Positions 12,601 through 24,251 of a stretch of 64,000 nucleotides of DNA are shown here, in pieces. The notes beneath the pieces were generated by a model. That model was not told the origin of the DNA. It worked only from the letters and a program-made list of their open reading frames with translations, and did no database searches. A program made the position numbers and the translations under genes. How positions within the stretch are numbered: the first letter of the stretch is position 1; every line of letters starts with the position of its first letter. The stretch is from NCBI RefSeq assembly GCF_026745355.1, contig NC_079205.1:58157058-58221057 (forward strand), read 5' to 3'. The DNA is from Beta vulgaris subsp. vulgaris (lineage: Eukaryota; Streptophyta; Magnoliopsida; Caryophyllales; Amaranthaceae).

Positions 12601-15600
12601 ACTAGACATATAAAACTTGTTCCCAAGCTAACAATAATCCTAGATAAAGTCTAATATATGCCAAAATAAAATCTAGTTTCCTACATAAAATACTATAATA
12701 ATTAGAAAACTTGTAACAATGTTACTTGTCTTTCTCCACTTGTCCCAGTTTGTACACTTGCTATCTCACATAAAACTTATACAACAAACTTGTACCAACT
12801 TGTCTTTGTCGACTTGTCCCAGATTGTACACTTGCTACCTCACGTAAAACTTATACTATTTTCTACACACCAGAACACCAATAATGGCTTGCTGCCCCAC
12901 ATGGCCCTTCAACTTATTAGTGTTATTCCATCAAAAAAAAGCCCACTCTTGCAGTTCATGTCATGCAACCCACAAACTTTCACGCAATAGTTCGACACAC
13001 AAATTCTCGGTCCAATTCAAAGACTGTTTAACAGGCTCCACTAAACATTAAAATAATATTTGCATACAATTGGTGCTATATAAAGTCACTCTGAGCCACA
13101 ACCCACATCATCCTGAAGTCTGGCTATGCACTCAGGAAATCTGAGAGGTATAGGCTTCTTTTTCAGTACGCGTTTGAAGCAAAATAAATCTGAACCAGTA
13201 CTCACAACAAGAATGTCACTCCTTTCCATCCGCCAAAATTAGACGCTAAAGAGATTAGCGTCCACTGATGCAAAATCCCTGGTCACTAATTCTCCAAATA
13301 CCGTCCGCAGAGCGGACGCTAAATATTTAGCGTCTGACATATCAAATTTAGCGTTCGAATATAAGCAGACAGTAAAAAGCGTTTGCACATGTCTCGGACG
13401 GTATTTTACGTCCGCATCTTCAGACGCTAAATAGTGTCCGCTGATGTCAGACGCTAATTAGCGTCCAAAGAAACGAACGCTCAAGTTAGTGCAGCAAATG
13501 CTAATTGATCATATTTTTTTTTAACTAATTTTCTTCTTTTTTTGCTTACAGCGGACGCTAATTGCATTACGGCGGACGCTAATTTTTTTTTTATTTAAAA
13601 AAAAAAAAAACCTTAGTTGTGGTATTTTAATATGTTTCATTTTCCAACAAAATATACTCAAGCCGGCCGCTAATGCGCCGAATTCTGCACTAATGACATG
13701 TTTGCATTAATTAGAAATTCATACACATACTAACATAAGTTAACATAAATTCATACATACACAAACATAAGTTAACAGTCTTAACTAAAATATATGTCCT
13801 CACGTCCCGAAAAATATACAAAATAGATATTGTAAACAATAGTAGGAGCCTAAGTCGCAAACGCATCACCACCGCCGGTGGGGGGGTCTCAAGGCCTGGT
13901 AAAGGGGAAGGAACCACCACATTGGCTCATCATCTGGTTGTAGCTCTCCATAGTCTTCCTCATCTGCGCCAGGCACTCCTCATTCACTCTGCGCTCCTCC
14001 TCTCTCTCCATTTGCCTGGCGAGGCGTTCCTCTTCTCTCTCATTCTTAATCCGCTCACGTTCTCTTCGCAACTCGAGTATCTCTTCCTCGAACATTGCGG
14101 ACAACTGAGAAAGCATGGAAGGAGTGCAACTGGAGGACGAACTATCTCCCCCCCTCGAAGACCTCTCAAAATAGAGGTCTGCACTCGTCCCCAAACCATG
14201 AACCCACCCTTCCTTTCTGCCGCCGACAGTCTCAAAGAAAATCTGGTTCGGGGCCTTGTTTTCCCCTCTTTCTTGACATTCAGCAAGAGTTTTGTCATAA
14301 CTTTCCTGCAAGAATGGATTTAGCAAGTTTAAGACACTTAGCCAATGAAAATTAGTGAAAGTAAGCCATTTCGAGCCCTTTTTTGGGTTTAATGTTCCTA
14401 TAATCTAACCTCTACGCCTATTTCAAGTTCTAATGCCCCATGCAAGTCCTAAAATACTCATTTAAGCTTTTTATTACTTAGTTGTATGATTCTAAGCAAG
14501 TTTAAGATACTTAGCCAATGAAAATGAGTGAAAGTAAGCCATTTCGAGCCCTTTTTTGGGTTTAGTGTTCCTATAATCCAACCTCTACGCATATTTCAAG
14601 TTCTAATGCCTCATGCAAGTCCTAAAATACTCATTTAAGCTTTCTATTACTTGGTTGTATGATTTTAAGCAAGTTTAAGACACTTAGCCAATGAAAATGA
14701 GTGAAAGTAAGACATTTCGAGCCCTTTTTTGGGTTTAATGTTCCTATAATCCAACCTCTACGCCTATTTCAAGTTCTAATGCCTCATGCAACTCCTACAA
14801 TACTCATTTAAGCTTTCTATTACTTGGTTGTATGATTCTAAGCAAGTTTAAGACACTTAGCCAATGAAAATGAGTAAAAGTAAAACATTTCGAACCCTTT
14901 TTTGGGTTCAATGTTCCTATAATCCAACCTCGATTATCGCCTTCCAAACATGCAAAGGAAGCAATTCTTTTAAACCAACCGGCAACAGCCTCTCCATGAA
15001 TACATGACACTCATAGCTCTTCAATCCTTGCAATTTACTAAACTAAAATCCACGCATCTACTCAAGTTCGATGCAAAGCCATCTAAAAACTTCAAGTCAC
15101 GTACCCACCCACAAAATACCTTTTTCTGAGCCTTGTCGAGTGTGTAAGGTGCTTTAGGCTTGGCCAAATTCCCCACACCATCATCAACAAGCTCCAGTTC
15201 CCGGCGTTTGTAAACACGTGCCATGTCCTTCTTTGCACTAAGGGTGTCTGAAGTTTGACCCTTCACATCCATCACAGTGTCAATGAGTTGGTCGAAAAAA
15301 AATTCTCAACATGCATGACATCTAAGTTGTGACGGAGAATCAAATCTTTCTAATATGGAAGCTCCCACAAAATATCCTGTTTCAACCAACCTTTTTTATT
15401 CTTCTTCAATTGGTGCAGCGCCTCGGGACCATCAGTTGCTTTTGGTAAGTCCTTCACGCACTGCCACAGTTCCTCTCCAGACATTATGTGAGAAGTTACA
15501 CCATTCTCAACCCTATTCTTACAAAAACGGTCTTATTCCTTCGAAATGGGTGGTCAGAAGGAAGAAATTTCGATGACAATCGAACCATGTCACTTTACCC

Positions 15601-18600
15601 CCATGTTCAAGCCAGAATACTTTGCTTTTATCCATGCAATAAGCGCATGCATTCTTTCCAGCAGTAGACCATCCGGACAACATATAATAAGCTGGGAAGT
15701 CACTAATTGTCCAAAGCAGCGCTGCTCGAAGGTTGAAATTTTGCTTCCTTGAAACATCATAGGTCATAGCCCCAATATGCCACAACTGCTTCAAGTCTTC
15801 AACTAGAGGTTGCATAAACACATCCAAGTTTCCTTTGGGATTTTTAGGGCTCGGAACGAGCAAAGAAAGAAACATGAATGGTTTCTTCATGCACATAGAT
15901 GGAGGCAAATTGTATGGTGTGAGAATAATTGGCCAACATGAATATTGCCCTCCGAACTTACCATATGGAGAAAATTCGTCGGTGCACAGCCCGAGTCTAA
16001 CATTTCGAGCCTCGGCGGCAAAGTCGGGAAAGGTTTTATTAAAGTGTTTCCCTGCTTTACTGTCACTTGGATGTGCTAAGGTACCTTGCACTCGAGGATT
16101 GTCGGCGTGACATGTCATTTCCTGAGAGATGTTCTTAGTTGCAAACAACTTCTGGAACCTCGGTGTGATTAGAAAGTAGATTAACACTTTTGCAGGAATA
16201 AGCTTGCCCTTAGAAGTTTTCTTGTACCGATCACTACCGCAGACACTACACTTAACTAAGTGAACATCGCCCTTCAAAACAACATACAACCTCTAGGACA
16301 TGCATGTATCCTCTCATGAGGAAGCTCCAAACCCTTTAGAACTTTCTTTGTGTCGTAGAAAGTTCTTCTCATGTGGTTGTTCTGGGGTATCGCCTCATTC
16401 AATAAACTAGCAAACCCCTCACACCTGTGTGGTAGGTTATACTCACACTTTAGACTTATGACTCTAGAAGCCATCTCCAGCACGAACATCTTGCTCCCTT
16501 CATACAAGGGATTCTCGACTGCCTTGAGAAGTTCGAAAAACTTATTCGCTTCACCATTCGGTTCTTCTTCAACTGAGTTTGAAAGTGGCATGATCTTCAG
16601 TATTCCCTAAAGCATCCACAACCATATCCATATACGGATTTGACTGAGCGGAAGATGCGGAGGACCCCGTAGCACTTTCACCATAACATGATCAGTCAAA
16701 GTAATTCGGTTTAAAACCCTTACTGTACAAATGTACTTTGACCGAGTCCACATCCAAATAACGCAAGTTGTTACACCGGATGCATGGACATATTATCTTG
16801 TCATTGTCATTTAAATGTGGATGTTGTAAACAAAACTCAATGAACTCATCAACCCCTCTCACAAACTCAGTTCTAAGAAAACTCACAACTAGAAAGTATC
16901 AATTCACTCTATTCACTACTTGTTAATAGAAATACGTACGATATGTAGTAGACAAACATTAGACAAGTTATGAATAATAGGAATTACTAACAAATACAAA
17001 AGATTAACAACAACACTAACTAAGTAATAAGTAAAGTAAGTATATACTAAATATATTAACAAATATATAGTGAACATATACTAAATATACACTAAATCTA
17101 TTATACTAAACACATATTTAATATATACAATCAACTCGATTCGATACAACTAAAAAATACATATCTTTACAAAGCACCTAGAATAATAAGCTCATGATAA
17201 TATAAATTTGATATGTGACCATTAATTGTACTTAATTCTCTACGTGTAATAAATTAATTACTCAATTTGTCTAAAGCATGTAATATGAAGTACTCTGTTA
17301 TTTAATAATAGCAACAAAAACATAAAGAGGTTGTACAATTATCATTAACAACGTCACTTCACAATTATCATGAATAAATTAAACAAGTTGATGAACAACA
17401 CCAATACTAAACATGTTCTTTTATCAACAACACTTAACATATTCAATTATTAACAACAACAACACTTAACATATTCAATTATCAACAACAACAACACTTA
17501 GCATATTCAATTATCAACAACAACTACACTTAGCATATTCAATTATCAACAACAACAACACTTAACATATTCAATTATCAACAATTCAATTATCAACAAC
17601 AACAACAATTAACATATTCAATTATCAACAACAACAAATTCACTTAACAACAACAACAATGCAATTATCAACAGCAACAACAACAATTATCACTCACAAC
17701 AACGACAACTGCCAACAACAACTATGAACAACAACAATACATCAAAAATACCAAAAACCCCAATCAATAACAAGGAATTCAAGCCAAAAATCAACAAAAT
17801 TAAGGTATAAATTCATACCTTAAGCAACTGTAGAAGAGAGAGAGACGACAGCTAGCAGCGGCGGGGCTCTGGCGATGCTCCGGCACAAGTCCAGCGCGAG
17901 TGAAGCTAAGAGGAGTAGAGTGAAGCTGAGATGAGAATCGGCACGAGTTCGGCGCGAGTGAAGCTAAGGGGAGAGTGGTGGCGGTGCGCCGGCGACAATG
18001 GAGGCGCGGCGGTGAGGTTAGGGTTTGGTAATGGTTGGGGGAGGCTATGTTGAGAGCTCGTCGAAATGTGTTTCGAAGGGTCGATTTAGGTTCTGATATA
18101 TCACTTTACTTAGCGTCCGCCGACGCTAAATGGCTAATGGCAGACGCTAAATTTAATATTTTTAAAAAAATTAAATCAGCTGCATTTACCGTCCGTTATT
18201 CGGACGCTGACCTCTTATTACCGTCGGTAAATTACGTCTGCTTTGGTGGACGGACGCTAAATTTAGGAATTCAGACACTATTTACCATCTGATAAAAGAT
18301 AGACGGTATAATATACCGTCTTCGTAAAATGACGAACGCTAATGTTAGACGCTAAAAAGGCGGATTCTTGTTGGGACTTGGGTCCTTGTGCTAAATTAAG
18401 TGTAAATTATCATATTTCCATTGATTCGTACCTAAAATAGCACCATCCAGATGAAAATTTGGACCCAAACTATGTTCACATGATTCAGACTCGTTCTTTT
18501 ACAAATGAAATCAAATCTTAGAAGTATCATCTCCAGTTGTGAAGCTTGCACCTTATATGTGGCTTGGGTTGATCATGTGTATGGATACAATTTCCTTACT

Positions 18601-20591
18601 ACCACATCCTGCATTGTTTATAATTTGCTCCGCTGAGTTCTCATCTAGAGACTAATCCTCACTTACCCACACTAATAGTCCTCCAAAGTTCTTCCGTCTC
18701 CTCCACCCCTAACCAAGAGACGTTTTTAACACTACACAACTTCTGTGGCACATACGGAGAAGACTGGGAGCAAACGATGACACAAATACATACTCCTTAG
18801 CTGAAAATTTGATAAAATTGAGACAAATCCCAATTTGTCGTGAAAATTTGAAGGGTAGAACTCCGATTGCATGCTCTTGGAGAGTTAATAACTTAATATA
18901 GATTGGAAAGTTATTGACTAACTTATCACCATACTGCTTAGTTCTTAATGGGACAAAATTGACATGCTACGCCTTGCAGAATGGAGAGGTCTAACTAACG
19001 TGTGCTAGAAGGTCAATTCTTAAAAGAACCCAATTAGCATTCTACATCTTATGGTATGGCTTCTACACTTAACGTGCCACACATCTGTCTATTGAATCGA
19101 ATCCATATAAAGAGGTCACAGAGGAACAATCATTAGGAAAAGGAATTGAGAAATCTACTTATGAGGCTGATTAACCCACCACTACCTCACTTAATAGATA
19201 AGATACATAGTCCCTGAACTCTTAATTCTTGCCAATTGGCACTCCAATTAACTTTTCTGGCGCTTATAAGTCCCAACATGCATCCAAACTCCACTAAAGC
19301 ATCAATCATATTTTCATTTTCCAAAAGAAAAGATCCAACTAGTACTAGATAACGAACGATGTAGAATTCTTGGGATAGCAAACACAAAAGCGACCTACCC
19401 TGATAATAATGATGAGGGACTCAGATCTCAAATGTTGGAATTGGATTGCTGTCCACAATAATCTACAGCCCAAGCATCCTCATAGAGTGGGCATTGCATT
19501 GGACCTTGTTAGCATCGAGGAGGGATGAGGACTCCCAAGAAATTGTGTCAACCTGCTAAAACAATTGGTATTGGCCTTTCCAGACAGCCCAACCCCAATA
19601 CTAGCTCAAAGGATGGAAGGGCCTATAACCCTATATAAACCCCAAACATTCCCCCGTAAAACTTGGCATGAAACTCTAAGCCGCAAACCTTACAATTGGA
19701 CCATAATGAAGGCTGATACAGCTGCAACTTGAAATACTGGGCATCAAAGACTTATAATTTGAGTTTTGCAAACTGGATAGTAGTAGACGAATATCAATTG
19801 CATGTTTGCTAGCTAATTTCTGCAACACAACAAGGTTTACTGCACTTCTTTATATATCTCCAGCTGCTTGTCAATTTCTAAATGAAATGTAAAAAACATT
19901 GTGCACGCGCTACATCCATATTGTCCGGGCATACGACATTGCCATAAACTCTACATCACCAATCACAACACAAATTAGCTAGCCACTATGGTCCCTAAAC
20001 AGCTGAGCGATAGAACCTCTTCATATCTACTCAAATCAAATGTAAGCTGCTAGTTCCAAATGTACATTATATTCGACGCCAAATCACTGACCAATGAACA
20101 CCAACGAAACAAAGGCGAATTCTAGTAAACCAGTGCAGATCAAAATTGGCTCAAATAAACCCCAAATTTCAATTGCAATGAATCGACGCAAGCAATCAAA
20201 TCAATCTCAACAAAGTGCAATAGATGAACAACATCCAACCCCTAATCTACCAAAAAATATGAAGAATGAAGTATAGATCAACTAAAAATTAATGAAATAA
20301 GATAATAAAACAGTCCAATAATCTAAGATAATGCATGAAAAAAAAGAGATTGAGATCGAAATAGTAACAAAAACGCGATTAAAAGGAGAGAGAAAGAGAA
20401 AGAAAGACCTGTTTAGTAGACAAAGTGCAGTTACGATTGAAATCATCCATGAAAGAGAATGAACTTTCATCAGTCGAATTATTAACATCAGTAGATTCTT
20501 CGTCATCAACTTCCATACCAACAAGCATCTTCATCTTTTCTACAGCTTGATAATTCTTCACCTTCTCAAACGCGCCGCTAATTTTGTCCAT
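9601..20591 (-). CDS. SFT2-like vesicle transport protein (Got1/Sft2 family)
   Basis: Six exons on the minus strand: 20591-20409, 11817-11764, 10813-10740, 10470-10353, 10252-10194 and 9679-9601. All have GT/AG borders. They join in frame to 567 bases, 188 residues. The protein shows the family landmarks: FNRNCTLSTKQ, then four hydrophobic segments including LVFFNPIKFGIAFTLGN, STAFLIGPKRQVAMMLDPVR and YSLSYIPFARSM, and the C-terminal SCLDTEF. Sft2 proteins are four-span membrane proteins that help retrograde vesicles fuse with the Golgi. I chose the ATG at 20591 (MDKISGAF) over an in-frame ATG at 20639 because known members start close to this motif; the upstream ATG remains possible. Intron 1 is 8.6 kb and holds a 5.2-kb CACTA element; the other introns are under 1 kb. 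All exons look intact. Confidence 0.93.
9815..10001. repeat. Direct repeat inside SFT2 intron 5
   Basis: A block of about 66 bases (ATTATAAATTTTGACAAGGA ... GATCATACC) at 9815-9880 recurs at 9935-10001, offset 120 bases, with a few changes. It lies wholly inside the last intron of the SFT2-like gene. Confidence 0.8.
12724..12856. repeat. Two-copy tandem repeat in SFT2 intron 1
   Basis: A 59-base unit containing CACTTGTCCCAGTTTGTACA at 12724-12782 is repeated at 12798-12856 with about five differences, separated by 15 bases. No coding content. Confidence 0.8.
13236..13690. repeat. CACTA subterminal repeats, left end
   Basis: More than ten copies of AGACGCTAA or GCGGACGCTAA, in both orientations, are packed into about 450 bases inside the left terminus. 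Subterminal arrays like this bind the TnpA-type protein in En/Spm. A T/A homopolymer pair lies at about 13580-13610. Confidence 0.85.
13889..14326 (-). pseudogene. CACTA second gene, C-terminal part (plant transposase-24-like)
   Basis: An open frame of 145 residues reads ESYDKTLAECQER, then FFETVGGRKEGWVHGLG, then a strongly charged helix rich in RERERIKNEREEERLARQ, ending shortly after MSQCGGSFPF. This is the C-terminal layout of the plant Ptta/En-Spm 'transposase 24' group: a conserved core end plus a coiled coil. The N-terminal part is missing; upstream in this strand there is only the 173-bp repeat array and then the end of the TNP2-like frame. It is therefore a fragment. Confidence 0.72.
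14322..14932. repeat. 173-bp tandem repeat, 3.5 copies, inside the CACTA element
   Basis: Units start at 14322, 14495, 14668 and 14841 with the phrase AGCAAGTTTAAGACACTTAG, a constant 173-bp period. The copies differ by only a few percent, and the last is cut at about 14932. The array lies between the two decayed transposase frames, where the rest of TNP2 would be expected. Confidence 0.95.
14930..16886 (-). pseudogene. TNP2-like CACTA transposase, broken
   Basis: On the minus strand the pieces follow transposase order. First is a transposase-associated domain at 16886-16692 (FIEFCLQHPHLNDNDKIICP, CIRC). Next come an N-terminal part at 16591-16274 (MPLSNSVEEE ... ERIHACPRGCMLF) and the transposase-21 core at 16289-15519 (CSVCGSDRYK, LCTDEFSPYGKFGGQYSCWP, ALLWTISDFPAYYMLSGWST). 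Then there is a piece at 15275-15021 (DKAQKKVFCGWVRDLKFLDG) and a trace at about 15010-14930 (CHVFMERLLPVGLK). Several frameshifts and stops separate them. The following DUF4218-type region is replaced by the 173-bp tandem array. The product would cut and paste CACTA elements, but this copy cannot make it. Confidence 0.9.
17420..17720. repeat. CAA-rich tandem repeat in the CACTA element
   Basis: About seven imperfect units of roughly 30 bases, each combining CATATTCAATTATCAA with a run of CAACAACAA, fill this stretch. It lies upstream of the TNP2-like frame and so may be in its leader. No coding role is seen. Confidence 0.85.
18108..18362. repeat. CACTA subterminal repeats, right end
   Basis: Repeats of GACGCTAA and ACCGTCCG in both orientations mirror the left subterminal array and end 14 bases before the right terminus. 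Confidence 0.82.
18379..20408. other. SFT2 intron 1, part upstream of the CACTA element
   Basis: This is intron by position. No exon-like frame or transposon boundary was found. A stretch near 19620-19660 contains CCTATATAAACCCC, a TATA-like motif that might belong to an old LTR, but no ends could be defined. Confidence 0.45.
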
Positions 20592-20639
20592 TTTCTCTCG
20601 ATTTCTCTCGATTGATCTATACTCTTGGACTTCGACCAA

Positions 20640-21423
20640 GAAATCTCAAGTATCGAAAATGGTATGAAGACTGAAGAGTGAGCGAGAGAAGAGAAGCAGA
20701 GTTAACGTTGGTTTTGCGGAAAGTGACAATTTGCTTGTAATTAGGCCTTGTGTCATGATCAAGGGAGTGACGGACCATAAAAAATGGTATGTGTTGGGGC
20801 CTTGGGGGGTTGGGGGCTTGGGGCTAGTTAGACTGGGGTGTTTGGGTCATGCTTAATTTTCGAGTCGAAATTTTATGCGCAAACTCATGAAATTGAGTTA
20901 AGAATCCTTGTACTTTTCGAGTTGAAGGCTAAATTAGACTAAATATCATGTTTAGAGTCTTATAGTCATGTCCGACAAGTTAGAGACTTCATATATGGAC
21001 TATATTGTATTTTTAGACCTTTTTAACTTTGATTACTAGAATATCAAAATTGTATCATTAGTTGTAATGTGAAAATATGCATCATTACCAAACTTATTTT
21101 AAGTAGCAAATATAATAAGCAACCAAATTGTGTTTACAATTTATGGGTATAATTTCGATAATAAAAGACATCAAAATAATCGTGCTAATCCAAGATGAGT
21201 TAAAACATATCTTATTTATATTCAGAAATCGAAGATGATATTACATATATATTAGCCGCAAATAAATTGCATAGCACTACTCAATAAGAAAACAACATTT
21301 TGTATTATTTAATATCTAGTTTACGTCATAGAAATTCTCTCAAACTCTATAAAACGATAGGATACATATAGTGTTGTTGTTTTGTTTGTATTCTTGTTTT
21401 TATCAGTAACGTATACGGAGTAA
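20640..21423. other. Region between the SFT2-like gene and the peroxidase gene
   Basis: About 780 bases hold the SFT2-like promoter and 5' UTR (near 20592-20750 on the minus strand) and the peroxidase 3' flank (near 21000-21423). Both genes point left. No further gene is seen. Confidence 0.45.
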
Positions 21424-24151
21424 TTAGTTAATTTTCCGACAACTTTTGCGAACTTCTCCTTTGGACCCTTCTTTGACATCAAGCAAGCCCATCTTGACCA
21501 TTGCTCGTTGGAAATCTAGGAAGAACATAGCTTGGTTCATGGCATAACCATTGACAATGCCTCTAGTTCTAGGGCTATCAAATAAAGTTTGATCAGAAGT
21601 GAGCAAGCCAGCCTTGTTTTGCAATGTTTGGAAATAATTGTTGTCAAAATCATTCCTTGTATCATCAAAGGATTCTTCTGCTTTATCCCCAGCACTACAT
21701 GTCTTAGAAAGTGTCTTAGCAAAATCAGCATCCAATGATGGATCCACATCATGCGTTGCATTAAATTTGCTCAACCTACTCTTGAATGAAGAACACCTTG
21801 CCACACCCAAAGTATGTCCACCTACATCAAGTTATGGAGGGGAAATTAAGATTATATAACATGAATAAGATTGAAAATATATGCACAGTATTTTGCCATA
21901 TATTACGATAATATGTTTATGTGGACTAATATTTTCTTTGGATTTTATTAGTTGTAATGCTTTGACTTTTATGTTTGCTAACACACGATTTTGACCATTT
22001 CTATCTTCAATTATTTATTAGTGAAAATAATAGAAATTAATATATTTTGTACATATATATCGAGATATAACCAATATCTTACATATTTACTAGTTATAAC
22101 GTAACATTAAACTTTAATATATAAATAGTGTAAAAGTTAAAGTGTTTTGTAGCATGTAAAATACGTCGTATCATTTGCAAAATAAAGTACAAAAGTTCTT
22201 TCTGAATGGCATTAATAAAAAGATATGTATTGATATTATGACAATTCTATATAATGGACAACTAGTTACTAATTTGCTTTACTAGACAACTAGTTTTAGA
22301 AGTGCTTTATTACTAAACATCTGGTTGTGTTGAACACTTGCATTGTTAGATTGTTCTAGTAGTTAACCTTTAACAGCTAACAACTAACTAACACTAACAA
22401 ATTACAGAACTGTTACAAAGGACGTCTTGGTCCTAGTGGTTAAGATTGAGGTGTTGTGAACGATAGATCATAGGTTTGAATCCCCTCTCCCTTTTTTTGT
22501 ACTGCTTTCATGACTCATATGGATAAAAAAACTACGATTAATAGCTACTTTAACAACGACAAACAAACTACAACAACTACTTTTGTGAGTTTGTCTAAGA
22601 GGCACATAAAATAAGTTCTAAAAATATACCTGACAAAGCAACCATCTCTTGAGCAGTAAAGCCACGCTGTCCAAATACTCTAATGAGCTCAGAGCTGTTG
22701 AAAGTGGCAAAAGGAAGATTAACTGTGTCTTCTATTTTTGATGTCCTTCCATCCTTCCTTCCTTTAGGTATATCATATATCGGACCACCACTCTACATTA
22801 TTGAACAGTTCAAAATTAGAATAACGTGATCTTGAATTCATGATTTAATTAGTCTGATTAGTGACGTAGATAGTTGCAATTCAGTTTTGGTAAAACATTT
22901 ATGCCTAATCATTGTAATGAGTTAGCACTTAGCACATAATACGATACTCAATCATCCAATAAAACACATCGTCACAACGGGATTATGAAGCAAGTAGGCC
23001 ACGTATAGTGACTAGGGAAGAATCGGTACGTGACAACATGCACTACCTTTTATTTTGCCTAGAATCCTATCACTTTTCGTATTGGTAAAAAAGAAAATCA
23101 TACAAGGTAGGCTTCACATAGGATTTCTTTTTATGTAATTGTGAACTTCAATATCTTTAACTACTATTAGATTATCTTACCAAAAAAACTGCATCTCTAG
23201 CAGCCATGGCTATAATATCAGCACAAGAAACTATTCCAGGACATTGCTCCTCGAGCTCATCCTTAATGTCATCAATAAGATCAAATCCTCGCAAGCTTAA
23301 ATTTCCTGGGGAATCCTTCTCTGCCTTATTATCCTTTGTTGAGTCGATAAGAATCGATGCATCACATCCCTACATGCCAAAAAAAACATTTACAAATGAT
23401 TAAAATTCAATAGGAACAGTACTATTATGGTCTGTTTGGTAGTCGTTAAGAAATTGCAGTAATAGAAATGAAATTTAAGTGTAATGTTATTAGGGAAGTA
23501 TCCTTGAAATCTCCATGGGGATGCATTTATTCTCTATGGGCAAGCAATCTCACCCCTAAACGTGTGTTTTTGTCTCCAAGGGGAAGCAATTTTCATTACG
23601 ACTCATTACCACCTAGGAATGAAAATTCTAGAAGAAAAGTAGACACTTTAGGATAAATTAGCATTACCATGGGAATGGACAATGATAATCGTCACAAATT
23701 TACACACAAATTTATTCCAGTTACCACCATTTATAACCAACTACCAAACTAGCTGTTAATTAAAAGAGAGAAATCCGAGCCGAATTCATTATATAATTAC
23801 CTAAAAACTCACCAATAATTAGATGACATGAATTTAAATTAAATATTCTTAAACAATACAATGCACAATTTTTTTTACCTGAATCCAACAGTCATGGAAA
23901 TGCATTCTTAAAAGAGGGCCAGCCAAAGTAGGATCATCTTGGAGTGCTTTATTTACTGCATTTCTAACAACCCCTTCAATCATTGGACATTTCATGATAT
24001 AATAATTCATGGACAATGCATCAACTCTAAACATAAAACCATTAGTTACCATCTCCATCATTAGGATCGCGCTAATTAAGTATCGAATGATCATCCTATA
24101 GATACTTGTGGAAGAGTTATTAGCACAAGATGGTACTATTAACATAATCAA
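21424..24151 (-). CDS. Class III secretory peroxidase
   Basis: Four exons on the minus strand (24151-23879, 23369-23181, 22792-22630, 21821-21424) join in frame to 1023 bases, 340 residues. Introns sit at the positions typical of the family. Visible landmarks: hydrophobic leader before ALSMNYY, distal helix LLRMHFHDC with catalytic Arg and His, GCDASILID for calcium, [15 protein letters not shown], proximal heme-ligand His in [10 protein letters not shown], and FDNNYF. All eight disulfide cysteines are present. These enzymes use hydrogen peroxide in the cell wall or vacuole to oxidise phenolics, for example during lignification. The residue after FHDC is W, where most members have F. An internal ATG ([11 protein letters not shown], about residue 20) would give a more usual signal peptide and may be the real start. 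Confidence 0.93.
22424..22500 (+). mobile_element. tRNA-derived SINE head in peroxidase intron 3
   Basis: Box A (CTTGGTCCTAGTGGTTAAG, from 22425) and box B (GGTTTGAATCC, about 22473-22483) are about 30 bases apart. They are followed by TTTTTTT at 22492-22498, a likely polymerase III stop. No target duplication was found; it may be a truncated SINE. Confidence 0.65.
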
Positions 24152-24210
24152 ACGATATATTTTGTAATTAAGTAGTTAGGCTTAATGATAAGATGTTACT
24201 TCTATAGTTC

Positions 24211-24230
24211 TATATATATATATATATATA
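24211..24230. promoter_or_regulatory. (TA)10 run upstream of the peroxidase start
   Basis: A pure TA microsatellite lies 60-79 bases upstream of the peroxidase ATG. It could serve as the TATA box, and its length would be expected to vary between plants. The promoter role is inferred from position only. Confidence 0.45.
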
Positions 24231-24251
24231 GAGGGAAGGGGGAAGACATGG

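Larger units (their letters stand above)
13203..18375 (-). mobile_element. CACTA (En/Spm-type) DNA transposon, 5.17 kb
   Basis: The ends are CACAACAAGAAT (13203-13214) and ATTCTTGTTGGG (18364-18375), which are 11/12 complementary. They are flanked by a 3-bp target duplication ACT (13200-13202 and 18376-18378), the size expected for CACTA elements. Both subterminal regions carry many short repeats of the type GCGGACGCTAA/TTAGCGTCCGC, the usual binding sites for the accessory transposase. Inside are a decayed TNP2-like transposase (14930-16886) and a second decayed frame with a coiled-coil tail (13889-14326), both on the minus strand. The termini begin CACAA and not the canonical CACTA. The element sits in intron 1 of the SFT2-like gene, in the same orientation. 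Confidence 0.93.

Noticed and set aside
13984..14355. Plus-strand and other-frame open frames across the coiled-coil region
   Set aside because: They are shadows of the charged minus-strand frame at 13889-14326, which alone shows a transposase-like motif order.
17420..17720. CRISPR-like array
   Set aside because: The units are contiguous CAA-rich tandem repeats without unique spacers, in a plant transposon.
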